NCBI RefSeq assembly: GCF_900129455.1 | Contig: NZ_FQVU01000005.1 | Span: 124,001-188,000 of the forward strand | Source of the DNA: Jatrophihabitans endophyticus | Lineage (GTDB): Bacteria; Actinomycetota; Actinomycetes; Mycobacteriales; Jatrophihabitantaceae | Direction of reading: 5' to 3' | Length of the DNA stretch: 64,000 nucleotides | In this document: positions 17,148 to 26,283 of the stretch, in pieces | How positions within the stretch are numbered: the first letter of the stretch is position 1 | Layout: each line of letters begins with the position of its first letter | Notes under the pieces: model-generated | The model's database searches: none | What the model was told of the DNA's origin: nothing | What the model saw: the letters and a program-made list of their open reading frames with translations, nothing else | Made by a program: the position numbers and the translations under genes

Positions 17148-18416
17148 ATGACTGCTCTGATCGACCGGCCCACGCTGCCCTCGCCCGCGTCCGTCCTGGT
17201 CTGCCGCAACTGTCTCGCCGAGTACCCGCTCGGCCCGCAGCACGCCTGTCTCGAGTGCTGGGGTCCGCTGGAGATCGGCTACGACCCGGCCGCGCTCGCC
17301 CGGGTCACCACCGCCGACGTCGAAGCCGGCCCGCACTCGCTCTGGCGCTACGCGGGCCTGCTGCCCGTCGGCCAGGACCCGGCGACCCGTGTCGACTCCG
17401 GCACCGGCATGACGCCGCTCATCCGCGCCGACCGGCTGGCCGAGGAGCTGGGCTTCACCGCCCCGGTGTGGGTCAAGGACGACTCGGCCAACCCGACCCA
17501 CTCGTTCAAGGACCGGGTCGTCTCGGTGGCCATCACCGCGGCCCGCGAGCTCGGCTTCACCCGCATCGCCTGCGCCTCGACCGGCAACCTCGCGAACTCC
17601 GTCGCCGCGCACGCGGCGCGCATCGGCATGCCGTCGATCGTGTTCGTCCCCGCCGACCTCGAACCGGCCAAGATCACGCAGACCGCGATCTACGGCGGCA
17701 CGCTGGTGGGCATCGAGGGCTCCTACGACGACGTCAACCGGCTCTGTTCCGAGCTCGGCGAGACCGACGAGTTCGAGGACACCGGCTTCGTCAACGTCAA
17801 CGTCCGGCCGTACTACGCCGAGGGCTCCAAGACCCTGGGCTACGAGGTCGCCGAGCAGCTCGGCTGGCGCCTGCCCGAGCAGTACGTCGCGCCGATGGCC
17901 TCGGGCTCGATGCTCACCAAGATCCACAAGGCCTTCAAGGAGCTCACCGGTGCCGGGCTCGTCGCCGAGACCCCGTGGACGGTCTTCGGTGCGCAGTCGG
18001 CCGGGTGCTCGCCGATCGCCACGGCGTTCTCCGCCGGCGTGGACGACGTCGTCCCGGTGCGCCCGACCGGCATCGCGAAGTCGCTGAACATCGGCAACCC
18101 CGCCGACGGCCCCTACGCGCTCGACGCCGTCCGCACGACCGGTGGCGCGATGGCCTCGGTCGACGACGACGAGATCCGCGAGGGCATCCGGTTGCTGGCG
18201 CGCACCACCGGCGTCTTCGCCGAGACCGCGGGCGGCGTCACCGTCGCCGTGCTCAAGAAGCTCGTCGAGCAGGGCGCCATCGACACCACCAAGGAGACGG
18301 TCGTCTACAACACCGGCGACGGCCTGAAGACCGTCGACGCGGTCAGCGACGGTGCCCGCCCGACGGCGGTCATCAAGCCCACGCTCAAGGGCATGCGCGA
18401 GGCCGGCCTGCTCTGA
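17148..18416 (+). CDS. thrC: threonine synthase
   Basis: 422 aa PLP enzyme, converting O-phosphohomoserine to threonine. The start at 17148 is the first Met after the riboswitch. The N-terminus has a zinc-ribbon-like CRNCLAEYPLG...CLECWGPLEIGYD. The PLP lysine is K121 in NPTHSFKDR. The cofactor phosphate loop and downstream strand (STGNLANSVAAHAARIG) are present. It is regulated by the SAM-I riboswitch directly upstream. The order with the cold shock gene and, further on, groEL recalls S. coelicolor SCO4294-SCO4296. Confidence 0.93.
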   Translation: MTALIDRPTLPSPASVLVCRNCLAEYPLGPQHACLECWGPLEIGYDPAALARVTTADVEAGPHSLWRYAGLLPVGQDPATRVDSGTGMTPLIRADRLAEELGFTAPVWVKDDSANPTHSFKDRVVSVAITAARELGFTRIACASTGNLANSVAAHAARIGMPSIVFVPADLEPAKITQTAIYGGTLVGIEGSYDDVNRLCSELGETDEFEDTGFVNVNVRPYYAEGSKTLGYEVAEQLGWRLPEQYVAPMASGSMLTKIHKAFKELTGAGLVAETPWTVFGAQSAGCSPIATAFSAGVDDVVPVRPTGIAKSLNIGNPADGPYALDAVRTTGGAMASVDDDEIREGIRLLARTTGVFAETAGGVTVAVLKKLVEQGAIDTTKETVVYNTGDGLKTVDAVSDGARPTAVIKPTLKGMREAGLL

Positions 18417-19052
18417 GCCGTCCCGGGGATCGGGTTCTCGTCCGGGGTGGCCGGGTCGGCCGGTCCGAACCGACCACCTGCGACGAGGACCCGTTCGGTC
18501 CCGTCGTCCTTGCTCCGGCCGTCGTCCTCACCCGCCACACCGAACTCGTCCCAGGAGGAGTCGAGCCGGGCGACGGCAGTTCCGTGCTCGTCGACGGTCA
18601 CCGGCTGCCGCACGGGTTGCGGCAGACCGAGCCAGGACAGGACCGGGTTCTCGTGCCCCGTGATCGGTCGCGGGGCCTCGAACCGGCCGATCGACGCGAA
18701 AACGTGATCCGAGGGGAACGACACCCGGTGAGTCGACCCGAGCCGGGCCGACCGAAAGCGCTTCCTACCGGTGGCTGCGGACAGTTCCGACCGGTGCGGA
18801 CGGCCGTGGGCGCCGCCGGGGCCCGTCCGCTTCGCGCCGCGCGCACGCAAGAACGGGCATTCCGCTTCTTGAAACGGCTCTGGCCGGTCCAGTAGCGTCC
18901 GCGGCGGTCGAAGTGACGAATGTGATCGCGACGCGGAGTATCACGACCCCTCGGGCCGTGCACTGCGGTGAAGCGGGACCGAGGAACGTAGACCCCGAGC
19001 CCCGCGAGGTGCGGACTCGGTCGACCCACCGGGATCGCAGCAGGGAGTGCAC
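18417..19052. other. long intergenic region without a confident gene
   Basis: About 635 bp between thrC and the cold shock gene. On the minus strand an open frame crosses 18420-18850 and yields a plausible stretch (GHENPVLSWLGLPQPV...DSSWDEFGV). It runs into thrC antisense, has no ribosome site and matches nothing I know. The right-hand part carries the cold shock promoter and a leader of about 150 nt. Confidence 0.5.
18869..18898 (+). promoter_or_regulatory. putative promoter of the cold shock gene
   Basis: TTGAAA at 18869 and TAGCGT at 18893 are spaced 18 nt apart. This would give a 5' leader of about 150 nt, the length typical of cold shock mRNAs. Confidence 0.4.
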
Positions 19053-19253
19053 GTGGCACAGGGCACCGTGAAGTGGTTCAACGCCGAGAAGGGCTACGGC
19101 TTCATCGCCGTGGACGACGGCCAGGACGTCTTCGTCCACTACTCGGCCATCCAGGCCGACGGCTACAAGAGCCTCGACGAGAACCAGCGCGTCGAGTTCG
19201 AGGTCGTCCAGGGGCCGAAGGGTCCGCAGGCCGACGCGGTCCGCATCGTCTGA
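19053..19253 (+). CDS. cold shock protein (CspA family)
   Basis: 66 aa single OB-fold RNA chaperone. The GTG at 19053 is chosen over the GTG at 19047: it gives the family N-terminus AQGTVKWFN, and GGGAG lies about 5 nt upstream. RNP1 is KGYGFI and RNP2 is VFVHYS. It binds single-stranded RNA and melts secondary structure. It is followed by a strong hairpin. Confidence 0.95.
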   Translation: MAQGTVKWFNAEKGYGFIAVDDGQDVFVHYSAIQADGYKSLDENQRVEFEVVQGPKGPQADAVRIV

Positions 19254-19269
19254 CCGACCGGCGCTACTC

Positions 19270-19302
19270 ACTCGGCCCGGGCCCAGGTGGCCCGGGCCGA
19301 GT
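19270..19302. terminator. bidirectional hairpin terminator
   Basis: A perfect 14-bp stem (ACTCGGCCCGGGCC and complement) with a 5-nt loop, between the cold shock gene and the convergent kinase gene. Confidence 0.8.
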
Positions 19303-19955
19303 CACGTCCCGAGGTCGCAGTCGACGACGAGGTCGGCGGCGGCCTCGGTCGGCGTCACGAGCGCCGCGTTGGGGTCGTCGGTGTGCGCGACCCACGTGCG
19401 GGCGGCCTCGGGTTCCTTGCCGAAGCGCACGTGCCGTTCGACGAGCTTGGCCCGGCGGACGGCCGGATCGGCGCGGCAGAACCACACCTCGTCGAACAGC
19501 TCGCGCACCTGCGGCCACCCGTCCTCGGGCAGCAGCAGGTAGTTGCCCTCGCTGATCACGATGCGCGCGTCGGCCACGACGGGCAGGCCCTGGGCGATGG
19601 GCTGCTCGAGATCGCGTTCGAAGTCCGGCGCCCACACCGTCTCGCCGTCGCGCACGCGGCGCAGCAGCGCGGCGTAGCCGGCGGTGTCGAAGGTGTCCGG
19701 CGCGCCCTTGCGGTCGCGCCGCGCCAACCGCTCCAGCTCGCGGTCGGCGAGGTGGAAGCCGTCCATCGGCACGTGCGCGACGCGGGTGCCGCGCCAGTCG
19801 TCGGCGCCGGCGAGCTCGCGCACCAGCGCCCGCGCGAGCGTCGTCTTGCCCGCCCCGGGCGGACCGGCGATGCCGACGAGCAGCCGCGGGGCCGACGACG
19901 CCGCGCGCAACGACTCCACCCGCGCGACCAGTTCGGCCAGGCCGCGGATCCTCAC
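19302..19955 (-). CDS. P-loop nucleoside/sugar kinase (uridine kinase/phosphoribulokinase family)
   Basis: 217 aa from a GTG at 19955 that overlaps the upstream stop (GTGA). Walker A is GIAGPPGAGKTTLA. HVPMDGFHLADREL is the substrate/Mg-binding segment, and ISEGNYLLL is characteristic of this family. It is the last gene of a five-gene sugar transport operon, so it probably phosphorylates the imported sugar or its epimerised form (inference). FrcK-type fructose operon kinases are the closest precedent. Confidence 0.82.
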   Translation of the reverse strand: MRIRGLAELVARVESLRAASSAPRLLVGIAGPPGAGKTTLARALVRELAGADDWRGTRVAHVPMDGFHLADRELERLARRDRKGAPDTFDTAGYAALLRRVRDGETVWAPDFERDLEQPIAQGLPVVADARIVISEGNYLLLPEDGWPQVRELFDEVWFCRADPAVRRAKLVERHVRFGKEPEAARTWVAHTDDPNAALVTPTEAAADLVVDCDLGT

Positions 19956-20836
19956 TGCGACCGGGCCGACCAGGCCGCTTCGAGCTGCGCGGCCAGGAAC
20001 GCCCGGGCGTGCCGGGCGAGGTCGGCGCCGTCGTCCCACAGGTTGCGCCAGATGGCGAGGTCGTTGGACAACCCCGGCGACACGACGGCCGACGAGAAGC
20101 TCTCGAAGGTGATCGGGCCCCGATAGTCGACCTGCGCGAGCGCCGCGAAGAACCCGGCGAAGTCGATGTGACCGGAGCCGAGGTAGCCGCGGTGGTTCTC
20201 GCCGATGTGCACGTAGCCCAGCCTGTCACCGACGGCGAGCACCGGTGCGACGAGATCGTCCTCCTCGATGTTCATGTGGTACGTGTCGAGGTGGATGGTG
20301 ACGTTGTCCGCGCCGACGTCGTCGGCGAGTCGCAGCGCGTCGTGGGCGGTGTTGACGACGTTGGTCTCGTAGCGGTTGCAGATCTCCAGGCCCAGCGTCA
20401 TGTCCAGGTCGGCGGCCGACTTCGCGAGCTCGCGCAGCACGGCGACGACGTTCGCGCGACCGGCGTCGCCCAACGGTCGCCCGTACTTGCCGAGCGCGCT
20501 GTACAGAGCACCGGTCAGGTGCGTGCCACCGAGCTCGTGGGTGATGCGCAGCGACTCCTGCAGCAGCGTCGCCCCACGCTCGACGACGGCCGGGTCCTCG
20601 CTCGAGACGTCGGCGTCGAAGGCCAGCCCGCGCGAGCAGGCGACGCCGAGCCCGGCCGCGACCAGCGCGTCGCGTGCCGCCCCGACGTCCAGGTTGACCG
20701 CGTCGTGCAGCGAGAGCTCCAACAGGTCGAAGCCCGCGGCCGCGGTCGAGTGCACGGCTCGGGCCACCGAGCCCGGCGACGTGTCGCCGACCCAGACGAG
20801 CGCGTGGACCCCGAGCTGGTTGGGGAAGTCGCTCAT
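19952..20836 (-). CDS. sugar phosphate isomerase/epimerase (xylose isomerase-like TIM barrel)
   Basis: 294 aa. Metal-binding residues of the AP_endonuc_2 fold are visible: LGLEICNRYETN (Glu), IHLDTYHMNIEE (Asp/His), HIGENHRGYLG (Glu) and ITFESFSS (Glu). These match ketose 3-epimerase-like members. It overlaps both neighbours by 4 bp. In context it would interconvert the transported sugar before phosphorylation. Confidence 0.85.
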   Translation of the reverse strand: MSDFPNQLGVHALVWVGDTSPGSVARAVHSTAAAGFDLLELSLHDAVNLDVGAARDALVAAGLGVACSRGLAFDADVSSEDPAVVERGATLLQESLRITHELGGTHLTGALYSALGKYGRPLGDAGRANVVAVLRELAKSAADLDMTLGLEICNRYETNVVNTAHDALRLADDVGADNVTIHLDTYHMNIEEDDLVAPVLAVGDRLGYVHIGENHRGYLGSGHIDFAGFFAALAQVDYRGPITFESFSSAVVSPGLSNDLAIWRNLWDDGADLARHARAFLAAQLEAAWSARSQ

Positions 20837-21594
20837 GCCGCCACCGCCCCGGTGATCATGCCGACGATCTCGTCGCCGGTCGTGTCGGCCGTCCGCCGGC
20901 CGCCGACGCAGCGGCCCGCCCGCATGACCCAGACCTGATCGGACAATCTCAACACCTGTTCGAAGTTGTGGCTGATGAGCAGCACCGCGCGACCCTCGTC
21001 GCGCAGCCGCCGGATGAGGTCCTCGACCTTGGCCGTCTCCTGGACGCCGAGCGCGGCGGTGGGCTCGTCCATCACGACAAGGCGCGAACGGAACCCCGCT
21101 GCGCGGCAGATCGCGACGGCTTGTCGCTGGCCGCCCGAGAGGCGGCGCACGCGCGAGGTCACGTCGGGCACGTTGACCGCGAGCGTCGACACCATCTCGC
21201 GGGCGTCGCGCTTCATCCTGGTCCGGTCGAGCAGCGCGAACGGCGCCCGGCCGCGCACCAGCTCGCGGTTGAGGAACAGGTTCTGCCACACGGTGAGGTC
21301 CTCGACGAGGGCGAGGTTCTGGTGGACGGTCTCGATACCGGCGTCGCGGGCGTCCTCGGGCGAGCGGAAGTCGACCGGGCCGCCGTCGAACACGACGCGG
21401 CCGGAGTCGGGGCGATGGATGCCGCAGATGCAGCGCACGAGCGTCGACTTGCCCGCGCCGTTGTCGCCGACGAGCGCGGTGATCTCGCCCTCGCGCAGCT
21501 CGACGGACACGTCGCGCAGGGCCCGCACCGATCCGAAGGAGAGCGAGACGTCCTCGGCGCGCAGCAGCACGCCGGCCTTGGTCGGTGCGGTCAT
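20833..21594 (-). CDS. sugar ABC transporter ATP-binding protein (FrcA-like)
   Basis: 253 aa, a single nucleotide-binding domain, unlike the double-domain RbsA/XylG type. Walker A is VGDNGAGKST, signature LSGGQRQAVAI, Walker B LVVMDEPTAALG and H-loop ISHNFEQV. It energises uptake through the permease encoded just upstream. 4-bp overlaps on both sides indicate one polycistronic mRNA. Confidence 0.92.
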   Translation of the reverse strand: MTAPTKAGVLLRAEDVSLSFGSVRALRDVSVELREGEITALVGDNGAGKSTLVRCICGIHRPDSGRVVFDGGPVDFRSPEDARDAGIETVHQNLALVEDLTVWQNLFLNRELVRGRAPFALLDRTRMKRDAREMVSTLAVNVPDVTSRVRRLSGGQRQAVAICRAAGFRSRLVVMDEPTAALGVQETAKVEDLIRRLRDEGRAVLLISHNFEQVLRLSDQVWVMRAGRCVGGRRTADTTGDEIVGMITGAVAA

Positions 21595-22604
21595 CGGCGG
21601 GTCCTCGACAGGAAGGCGGCGGCCACCACGACGATGCCGACCGCGAGCGGTTGGTAGAACTCCGGGACGTGCATGGCGGTCAGTCCGCTCGTCAGCACCG
21701 TGAGCAGCAGGGCGCCGGCGACCGGTCCGAAGACCGAACCGCGACCGCCGAACAGGCTCACCCCGCCGAGCACGACCCCGGCGACGGAGTTGAGCAGGAA
21801 GGTCGTGTTGGACGCGGGCTCGGCGGCGCCGACGCGCGCGACCAGCAGGATCGCGGCGACGCCGGCGAGCAGACCGGAGATCGTGTACACGGCGATCTTG
21901 ATCCGGTCGATGCGGATGCCGGTGGCCTCGGCGGCCTCCGGCGAACCGCCGGTGGCGAGCACGTGCGTGCCGAAGCGGGTGTGGAACAGCACGAGGTGCG
22001 CGATCACCGCGACCACGACCGCGATGACGACCGGGTAGCTCAGCACGCCTGCGAACGACGTCGTGGACAGCTTCAGCAGGAAGGTGTCGATGACGGTCAC
22101 CGGGTTGCCGTTCGCGACGATCAGCGCGAGGCCCGAGGCCGCCGACAGCGCGCCGAGGGTGACGATGAAGTCGGCGATGCGGCCCTTCGCGATCACGGTG
22201 CCGTTCACCGCGCCGACCACGGTGCCGGCGACGACCGCGAGCACCAGCGCCCAGACGAGGCCGGGTGCGCCGGTGACGGCCTTGCCCAGGATGATCGCCG
22301 CGAACGTCATGGTCGAGGCGACCGACAGGTCGATGCCGGCCGTCATGATCACGAACGTCTGGCCCACCGCCAGCACCATCGGGATCGCGGCGGCGGCGAG
22401 GATCGCCTGCAGGTTGCCCACGGCGAGGAAGCCGCTGCTGGCGATACCGAAGAACACCAGCAGGACGACCAGGCCGATCGGCGCGGCCCAGTCGACCCAG
22501 AAGTTCGGGTCGGCCAGCCTGCGCACGACCGGGCCACGGTCGCGCGACGGCTCCGGTGCGGCGTCGTCCGTCCGTTCGTCCTTCGACAACGATGCCGATG
22601 TCAT
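21591..22604 (-). CDS. sugar ABC transporter permease (RbsC/FrcC family)
   Basis: 337 aa with about ten hydrophobic segments. TAGIDLSVAS is the conserved permease signature of the ribose/fructose class, and ATGGSPEAAEATGIRIDRIK is the ATPase-contact loop. The start at 22604 follows GAGG. It lies 26 nt downstream of the binding-protein gene. Confidence 0.92.
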   Translation of the reverse strand: MTSASLSKDERTDDAAPEPSRDRGPVVRRLADPNFWVDWAAPIGLVVLLVFFGIASSGFLAVGNLQAILAAAAIPMVLAVGQTFVIMTAGIDLSVASTMTFAAIILGKAVTGAPGLVWALVLAVVAGTVVGAVNGTVIAKGRIADFIVTLGALSAASGLALIVANGNPVTVIDTFLLKLSTTSFAGVLSYPVVIAVVVAVIAHLVLFHTRFGTHVLATGGSPEAAEATGIRIDRIKIAVYTISGLLAGVAAILLVARVGAAEPASNTTFLLNSVAGVVLGGVSLFGGRGSVFGPVAGALLLTVLTSGLTAMHVPEFYQPLAVGIVVVAAAFLSRTRR

Positions 22605-22630
22605 GTCCTGGACCTCCTCGAGGGCGCCCG

Positions 22631-23680
22631 TCACTTGGAGAGCAGGGCCGTGAACGGGTCGTCGTAGCTGCCGAACGGCCGCGGCGTCTTGGCCAGCGCC
22701 TGCGTGGCGGTGGCCGCGGTGACGAGCTCGACCGGCGCGTCGACGGACTTCGGCAGGGTCTTGCCGGCCTGTGCCGCGCGGCACGCCTCGACGCCCATCT
22801 GGCCGATGACGTAGGGGTACTGGGCGACGACCGCGGTCAGCTGGCCGGACTTCACCGCGCTGAGCGCGTCCTTGATGCCGTCGACGCTGATGATCTTGAC
22901 CTTGCCGGTGCGGTGCAGGTTGGCCACGGCGCGGGCGACGCCCAGCGCCATGTCGTCGTTGGCGACGAAGAAGCCGGCCACCGAGGCGTTGTTCTGCAGG
23001 ATGGTCGTCGTCTGCGTCAGGGCCGTCTGCCGGTCCCAGTTCGCGGCCACGGTCTGCCGGAAGGTCACCGACGAACCGGCGATGCCTTGCTGGAAGCCCG
23101 TGATGCGCGCGCCGCTGGTGACGTCGCCCGACGTGCCGCCGATGGCCCAGACCGCGCCGCCGGACGGCAGCTGCTTGGCCATCTCCTTGCCGCCGAGTGC
23201 GCCCGCGGCGGTGTTGTCGGTGCCGACGTAGGTGGCGATCGTCGCGTTCGCCTTCTTCGCCGCGGCCGCGTCGACGGGGGAGTCGATGTTCACGATCGTC
23301 TTCTTCTTGGCGGCGATCCGCGCGATGCCCTGCACCAGGTTGGTGCCGGTGATCGGGTTGACGACGAAGCAGCCGAAGTCCTGGTTGGCGAGCGACGTGA
23401 GCTTGTCGGCCTGACCGGTCGTGTCGGTGATCGACTGCGCGGCCTGGACCGTCGTCGTCACCGAGCCGGTCTTCGCCGCGGCGTCGACACCCTGGCGCAT
23501 GGTCTGGAAGAACGGGTTGTCGAGGCCCTTGATGACGACGGCGACCTTGTCGCCGCCGGCGCTGCCCCCGCCGCCGTCGGACGAGCAGGCGCCCAGGACG
23601 AGTGCGCCGGTGACGGCGGCGAGCGTGGTGGCCCGCCGGGCGATGCGGCGCCGGCCGCGGCCGTGGGGTGAGGGGTTCAT
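22631..23680 (-). CDS. sugar ABC transporter substrate-binding lipoprotein (RbsB/FrcB type)
   Basis: 349 aa. The lipoprotein signal ends LVLGAC (C32), and a Gly/Ser linker follows. The periplasmic-binding fold has KGLDNPFFQTMRQGV, NPITGTNLV, IDSPVD, VGTDNTAAGALGG and FFVANDDMALGVARAV, the last typical of pentose/hexose-binding type I proteins. It is the first gene of the operon, facing the ROK repressor gene. Confidence 0.92.
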   Translation of the reverse strand: MNPSPHGRGRRRIARRATTLAAVTGALVLGACSSDGGGGSAGGDKVAVVIKGLDNPFFQTMRQGVDAAAKTGSVTTTVQAAQSITDTTGQADKLTSLANQDFGCFVVNPITGTNLVQGIARIAAKKKTIVNIDSPVDAAAAKKANATIATYVGTDNTAAGALGGKEMAKQLPSGGAVWAIGGTSGDVTSGARITGFQQGIAGSSVTFRQTVAANWDRQTALTQTTTILQNNASVAGFFVANDDMALGVARAVANLHRTGKVKIISVDGIKDALSAVKSGQLTAVVAQYPYVIGQMGVEACRAAQAGKTLPKSVDAPVELVTAATATQALAKTPRPFGSYDDPFTALLSK

Positions 23681-23744
23681 CGAGGTCTCCTAGTACGTCG
23701 GTGTCACCAGGTCGGGCTTTCGCCGTCGACTGTGCAGACTTTAG

Positions 23745-23763
23745 ACTTTGACTTGGCAAAAGT
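23745..23763. promoter_or_regulatory. candidate ROK operator
   Basis: ACTTT-9 nt-AAAGT, preceded by a further GACTTT copy, in the AT-rich divergent region between the binding-protein gene and the ROK gene. ROK repressors usually bind AT-rich palindromes in such positions. The assignment is by position. Confidence 0.4.
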
Positions 23764-23803
23764 GCCAGACCTGATTTCCGAATCCGACCGGGAGGGAGCC
23801 ACG

Positions 23804-25090
23804 GTGCGCGCGGACTATCCTCGCCCGATGGCGCGACCGCGGACGGCGACGGGACTGCCCGCCGCTGCGGGTCCGCGGGGCGTCGCGGCGGCCGTCGGGG
23901 AGGACCGCGCCGCCTGGGGGACGGGTCTGAGCGACGTGCTCGCCCTCTTCCGGAGCTCGGACTCGTTGACCCGGGCCGACGTCATGGCCGTCACCGGGCT
24001 CTCGCGCACCACGGTGGGCCAGCGCCTCGACGCGCTGCTGGCGGCCGACCTCGTCACCGCGACCGCCGGCGGCTCGACCGGGGGGCGTCCGGCGGAGCGG
24101 TTCCGCTTCCACCCCGAGCGCGGTGTGCTGCTCGCCTGCGACGTCGGCGCCACCGCGTTCCGGGCGGCGCTGTGCGACCTGTCCGGTGCCGTGCTCGACG
24201 AGAGCGCCCACGTCATGGACGTCTCGCGCGGGCCGCGGCCGGTGCTCAAGGCGGTGGACACCCGCTTCGCCACGCTGCTGCGCCGGGCCGGGCGGGCGCC
24301 GGCGGACGTGCTCGGCATCGGCCTCGACGTGCCCGGCCCCGTCGACTTCGCGACCGGCCGGGTGGTCAGCCCGCCGATCATGACCGACTGGGACGGCTTC
24401 GACATCCCCGGGTGGTTCGCCGAGCGTTACGCCGCACCGGTGCTCGTGGATAAGGACGTCAACGCGATGGCCGTCGGCGAGCGGCAGGAGTGCTACCCCG
24501 ACGTCGACGACCTGATGCTGGTCAAGATCGGCACCGGCGTCGGGTCGGGCCTCATCGCCGGCGGCCGCGTCCACCGCGGCGCCGACGGCGCCGCCGGCGA
24601 CATCGGCCACATCCAGCTCGGCGAAGGCGCGGCGGACGCCGCCGCCGGTGACCCACCCGAGTGCCGCTGCGGCAACCGCGGCTGCGTCGAGGCGTATGCC
24701 GGTGGCTGGGCGCTCGTGCGTGACCTGCAGGCGGCGGGACGTGATGTCTCGACCGTCGACGACGCGGTGAACGCGATCCGTTCCGGCGACATCGCCGCCC
24801 AGCGGTTGCTGCGCACGTCCGGGCGCATCCTGGGCCGCGCGATCGCCGACGCGGTCAACCTGGTGAATCCGCGCGTGGTCGCGGTCGGCGGCCAGCTCGC
24901 CCACGTCGACGAGCAGCTGCTCGCCGGCATCCGCGAGGTCGTGTACCGGCGCTCGCTGCCGCTCGCCACCCGGGACCTGCTCATCGTGCGCAGTCGCCTC
25001 GACCCCCGCGCCGGCGTCGTCGGACTCGCCCACCTGCTCGCCGACGAGCTGTTCACCCCGGCCCGGCTGGCGGCGCTCGTCGGACGGTGA
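23804..25090 (+). CDS. ROK-family transcriptional regulator
   Basis: 428 aa from a GTG at 23804 with GGGAGGGAG just upstream. An earlier in-frame ATG overlaps the promoter and lacks a ribosome site. The winged HTH is at about 45-105 (SLTRADVMAVTGLSRTTVGQRL). The ROK sugar-binding domain has DVGATAFRAAL (phosphate-1-like), GLDVPGPVD, KIGTGVGSGLI and the zinc-binding CRCGNRGCVE. It is divergent from the sugar transport operon and probably its local repressor. Confidence 0.9.
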   Translation: MRADYPRPMARPRTATGLPAAAGPRGVAAAVGEDRAAWGTGLSDVLALFRSSDSLTRADVMAVTGLSRTTVGQRLDALLAADLVTATAGGSTGGRPAERFRFHPERGVLLACDVGATAFRAALCDLSGAVLDESAHVMDVSRGPRPVLKAVDTRFATLLRRAGRAPADVLGIGLDVPGPVDFATGRVVSPPIMTDWDGFDIPGWFAERYAAPVLVDKDVNAMAVGERQECYPDVDDLMLVKIGTGVGSGLIAGGRVHRGADGAAGDIGHIQLGEGAADAAAGDPPECRCGNRGCVEAYAGGWALVRDLQAAGRDVSTVDDAVNAIRSGDIAAQRLLRTSGRILGRAIADAVNLVNPRVVAVGGQLAHVDEQLLAGIREVVYRRSLPLATRDLLIVRSRLDPRAGVVGLAHLLADELFTPARLAALVGR

Positions 25091-25115
25091 GACCGGCCCG
25101 GGAGCGGGGCCGGTC
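25091..25115. terminator. bidirectional hairpin terminator
   Basis: GACCGGCCC with GGGCCGGTC, 7-nt loop, between the convergent ROK and ABC-2 permease genes. Confidence 0.7.
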
Positions 25116-26283
25116 AGCCGAGGTCGGCGACCGCCTCGCCGCGCCACGCGCGGGAGAGCGGGACGCGGGTGCCGCTGTGCAACACCGTCGCCCGGTAGAT
25201 GCGCGCCGCGACCGCGAGGATCGCCGCCGCTGCGCCGCCCAGCAGCACCACCGCCAGCAGCACGTCGAGCACCGGCACGGTGCCGCCGGCGATGCGGCCG
25301 GGCATCGCGACGCACGAGAACGGCGGCACGATCGACACGACGCGCGCCAGCGTGCTGTCCGGGTCGCCGGCCGTCGCGAAGCTCGCGAAGTAGCAGACGG
25401 TCAGGCTGAGCGTGACGGGTGCGAGTACGCCCGACACCTCCTCCTGCCGCGACACCGTGGAGGCCAGTGCCGCGGCCAGCGCGGCGAAGAACGCGAAGCC
25501 GAGCACGAACCCGACGAAGCCCGTGAGGACGGTGACGAACGCCGACGCGGGTATGGAGATCGTCCCGGCCAGCGTGGACACGACGAGACCGACCGCGCCC
25601 AGCGCCAACACCTGGGCCGCGGCGAGCGTGCCGATGCCGAGCAGCTTGCCCACGAGCAGCTGCAGCGGGCGGATGGAGGACAGGATGAGCTCGACGACCC
25701 GGCTCGCCTTCTCCTCGACCACGCCCATCGCCACCCAGGTGCAGAACGTGGTCAGCTGCGTGAACAGGACGATGACGGTGATGACCGCGATGGCCCGGCG
25801 CTGACCGTCGTCGCCGGAGCCGGTGCTCTCGACACGCAACGGCCGCACCGTGAGCGCTTCGCGGATGTCGTCCGAGGACAGGCCGGCCGCGCCGAGCCGG
25901 GTCACGAGCGCGGTGCTCACGTTGACCTGTTGGACGGCGGTGACGACGTCGCCGTCGGTCTCGTCGACGACGAGGCGGCCGCCGGGCAGCACGGCGGCGT
26001 CCCAGTCGCCGTCGTCGACGCGGTCGTGCGCCTCGGCGGCGGTGGCGGTGTGAACGGTGAACCGGGGGGTTTCGCTGCGGGCGAGGGCGGCCGCGAGCCC
26101 GGGGTGGTCGCCCACGACCGCGACGTCGTAGCGCGGGGTGGAGTCGTCGTCGGAGAACAGCGACGGGACGACGCAGGCCACGACGACGATGAGCAACGCG
26201 ATCGCGAAGCCGATGCGGAAACCGCGCTGCTGCAGCCTGCTGGTGATCTCGCGGCGGGCCACGAGTCGCACCGCCTCGTTCAT
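25114..26283 (-). CDS. ABC-2 type exporter permease (NatB-like)
   Basis: 389 aa. One N-terminal membrane helix (about 22-42), an extracellular domain (about 45-165, DVAVVGDHPGLAAAL) and five or six C-terminal helices give the ABC2_membrane_3 layout. The segment VEEKASRVVELILSSIRPLQLLVGKLLGIG is diagnostic of NatB/YhaP-type permeases. It overlaps its ATPase gene by 4 bp. The family extrudes sodium or peptides; the substrate here is unknown. Confidence 0.88.
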   Translation of the reverse strand: MNEAVRLVARREITSRLQQRGFRIGFAIALLIVVVACVVPSLFSDDDSTPRYDVAVVGDHPGLAAALARSETPRFTVHTATAAEAHDRVDDGDWDAAVLPGGRLVVDETDGDVVTAVQQVNVSTALVTRLGAAGLSSDDIREALTVRPLRVESTGSGDDGQRRAIAVITVIVLFTQLTTFCTWVAMGVVEEKASRVVELILSSIRPLQLLVGKLLGIGTLAAAQVLALGAVGLVVSTLAGTISIPASAFVTVLTGFVGFVLGFAFFAALAAALASTVSRQEEVSGVLAPVTLSLTVCYFASFATAGDPDSTLARVVSIVPPFSCVAMPGRIAGGTVPVLDVLLAVVLLGGAAAAILAVAARIYRATVLHSGTRVPLSRAWRGEAVADLG

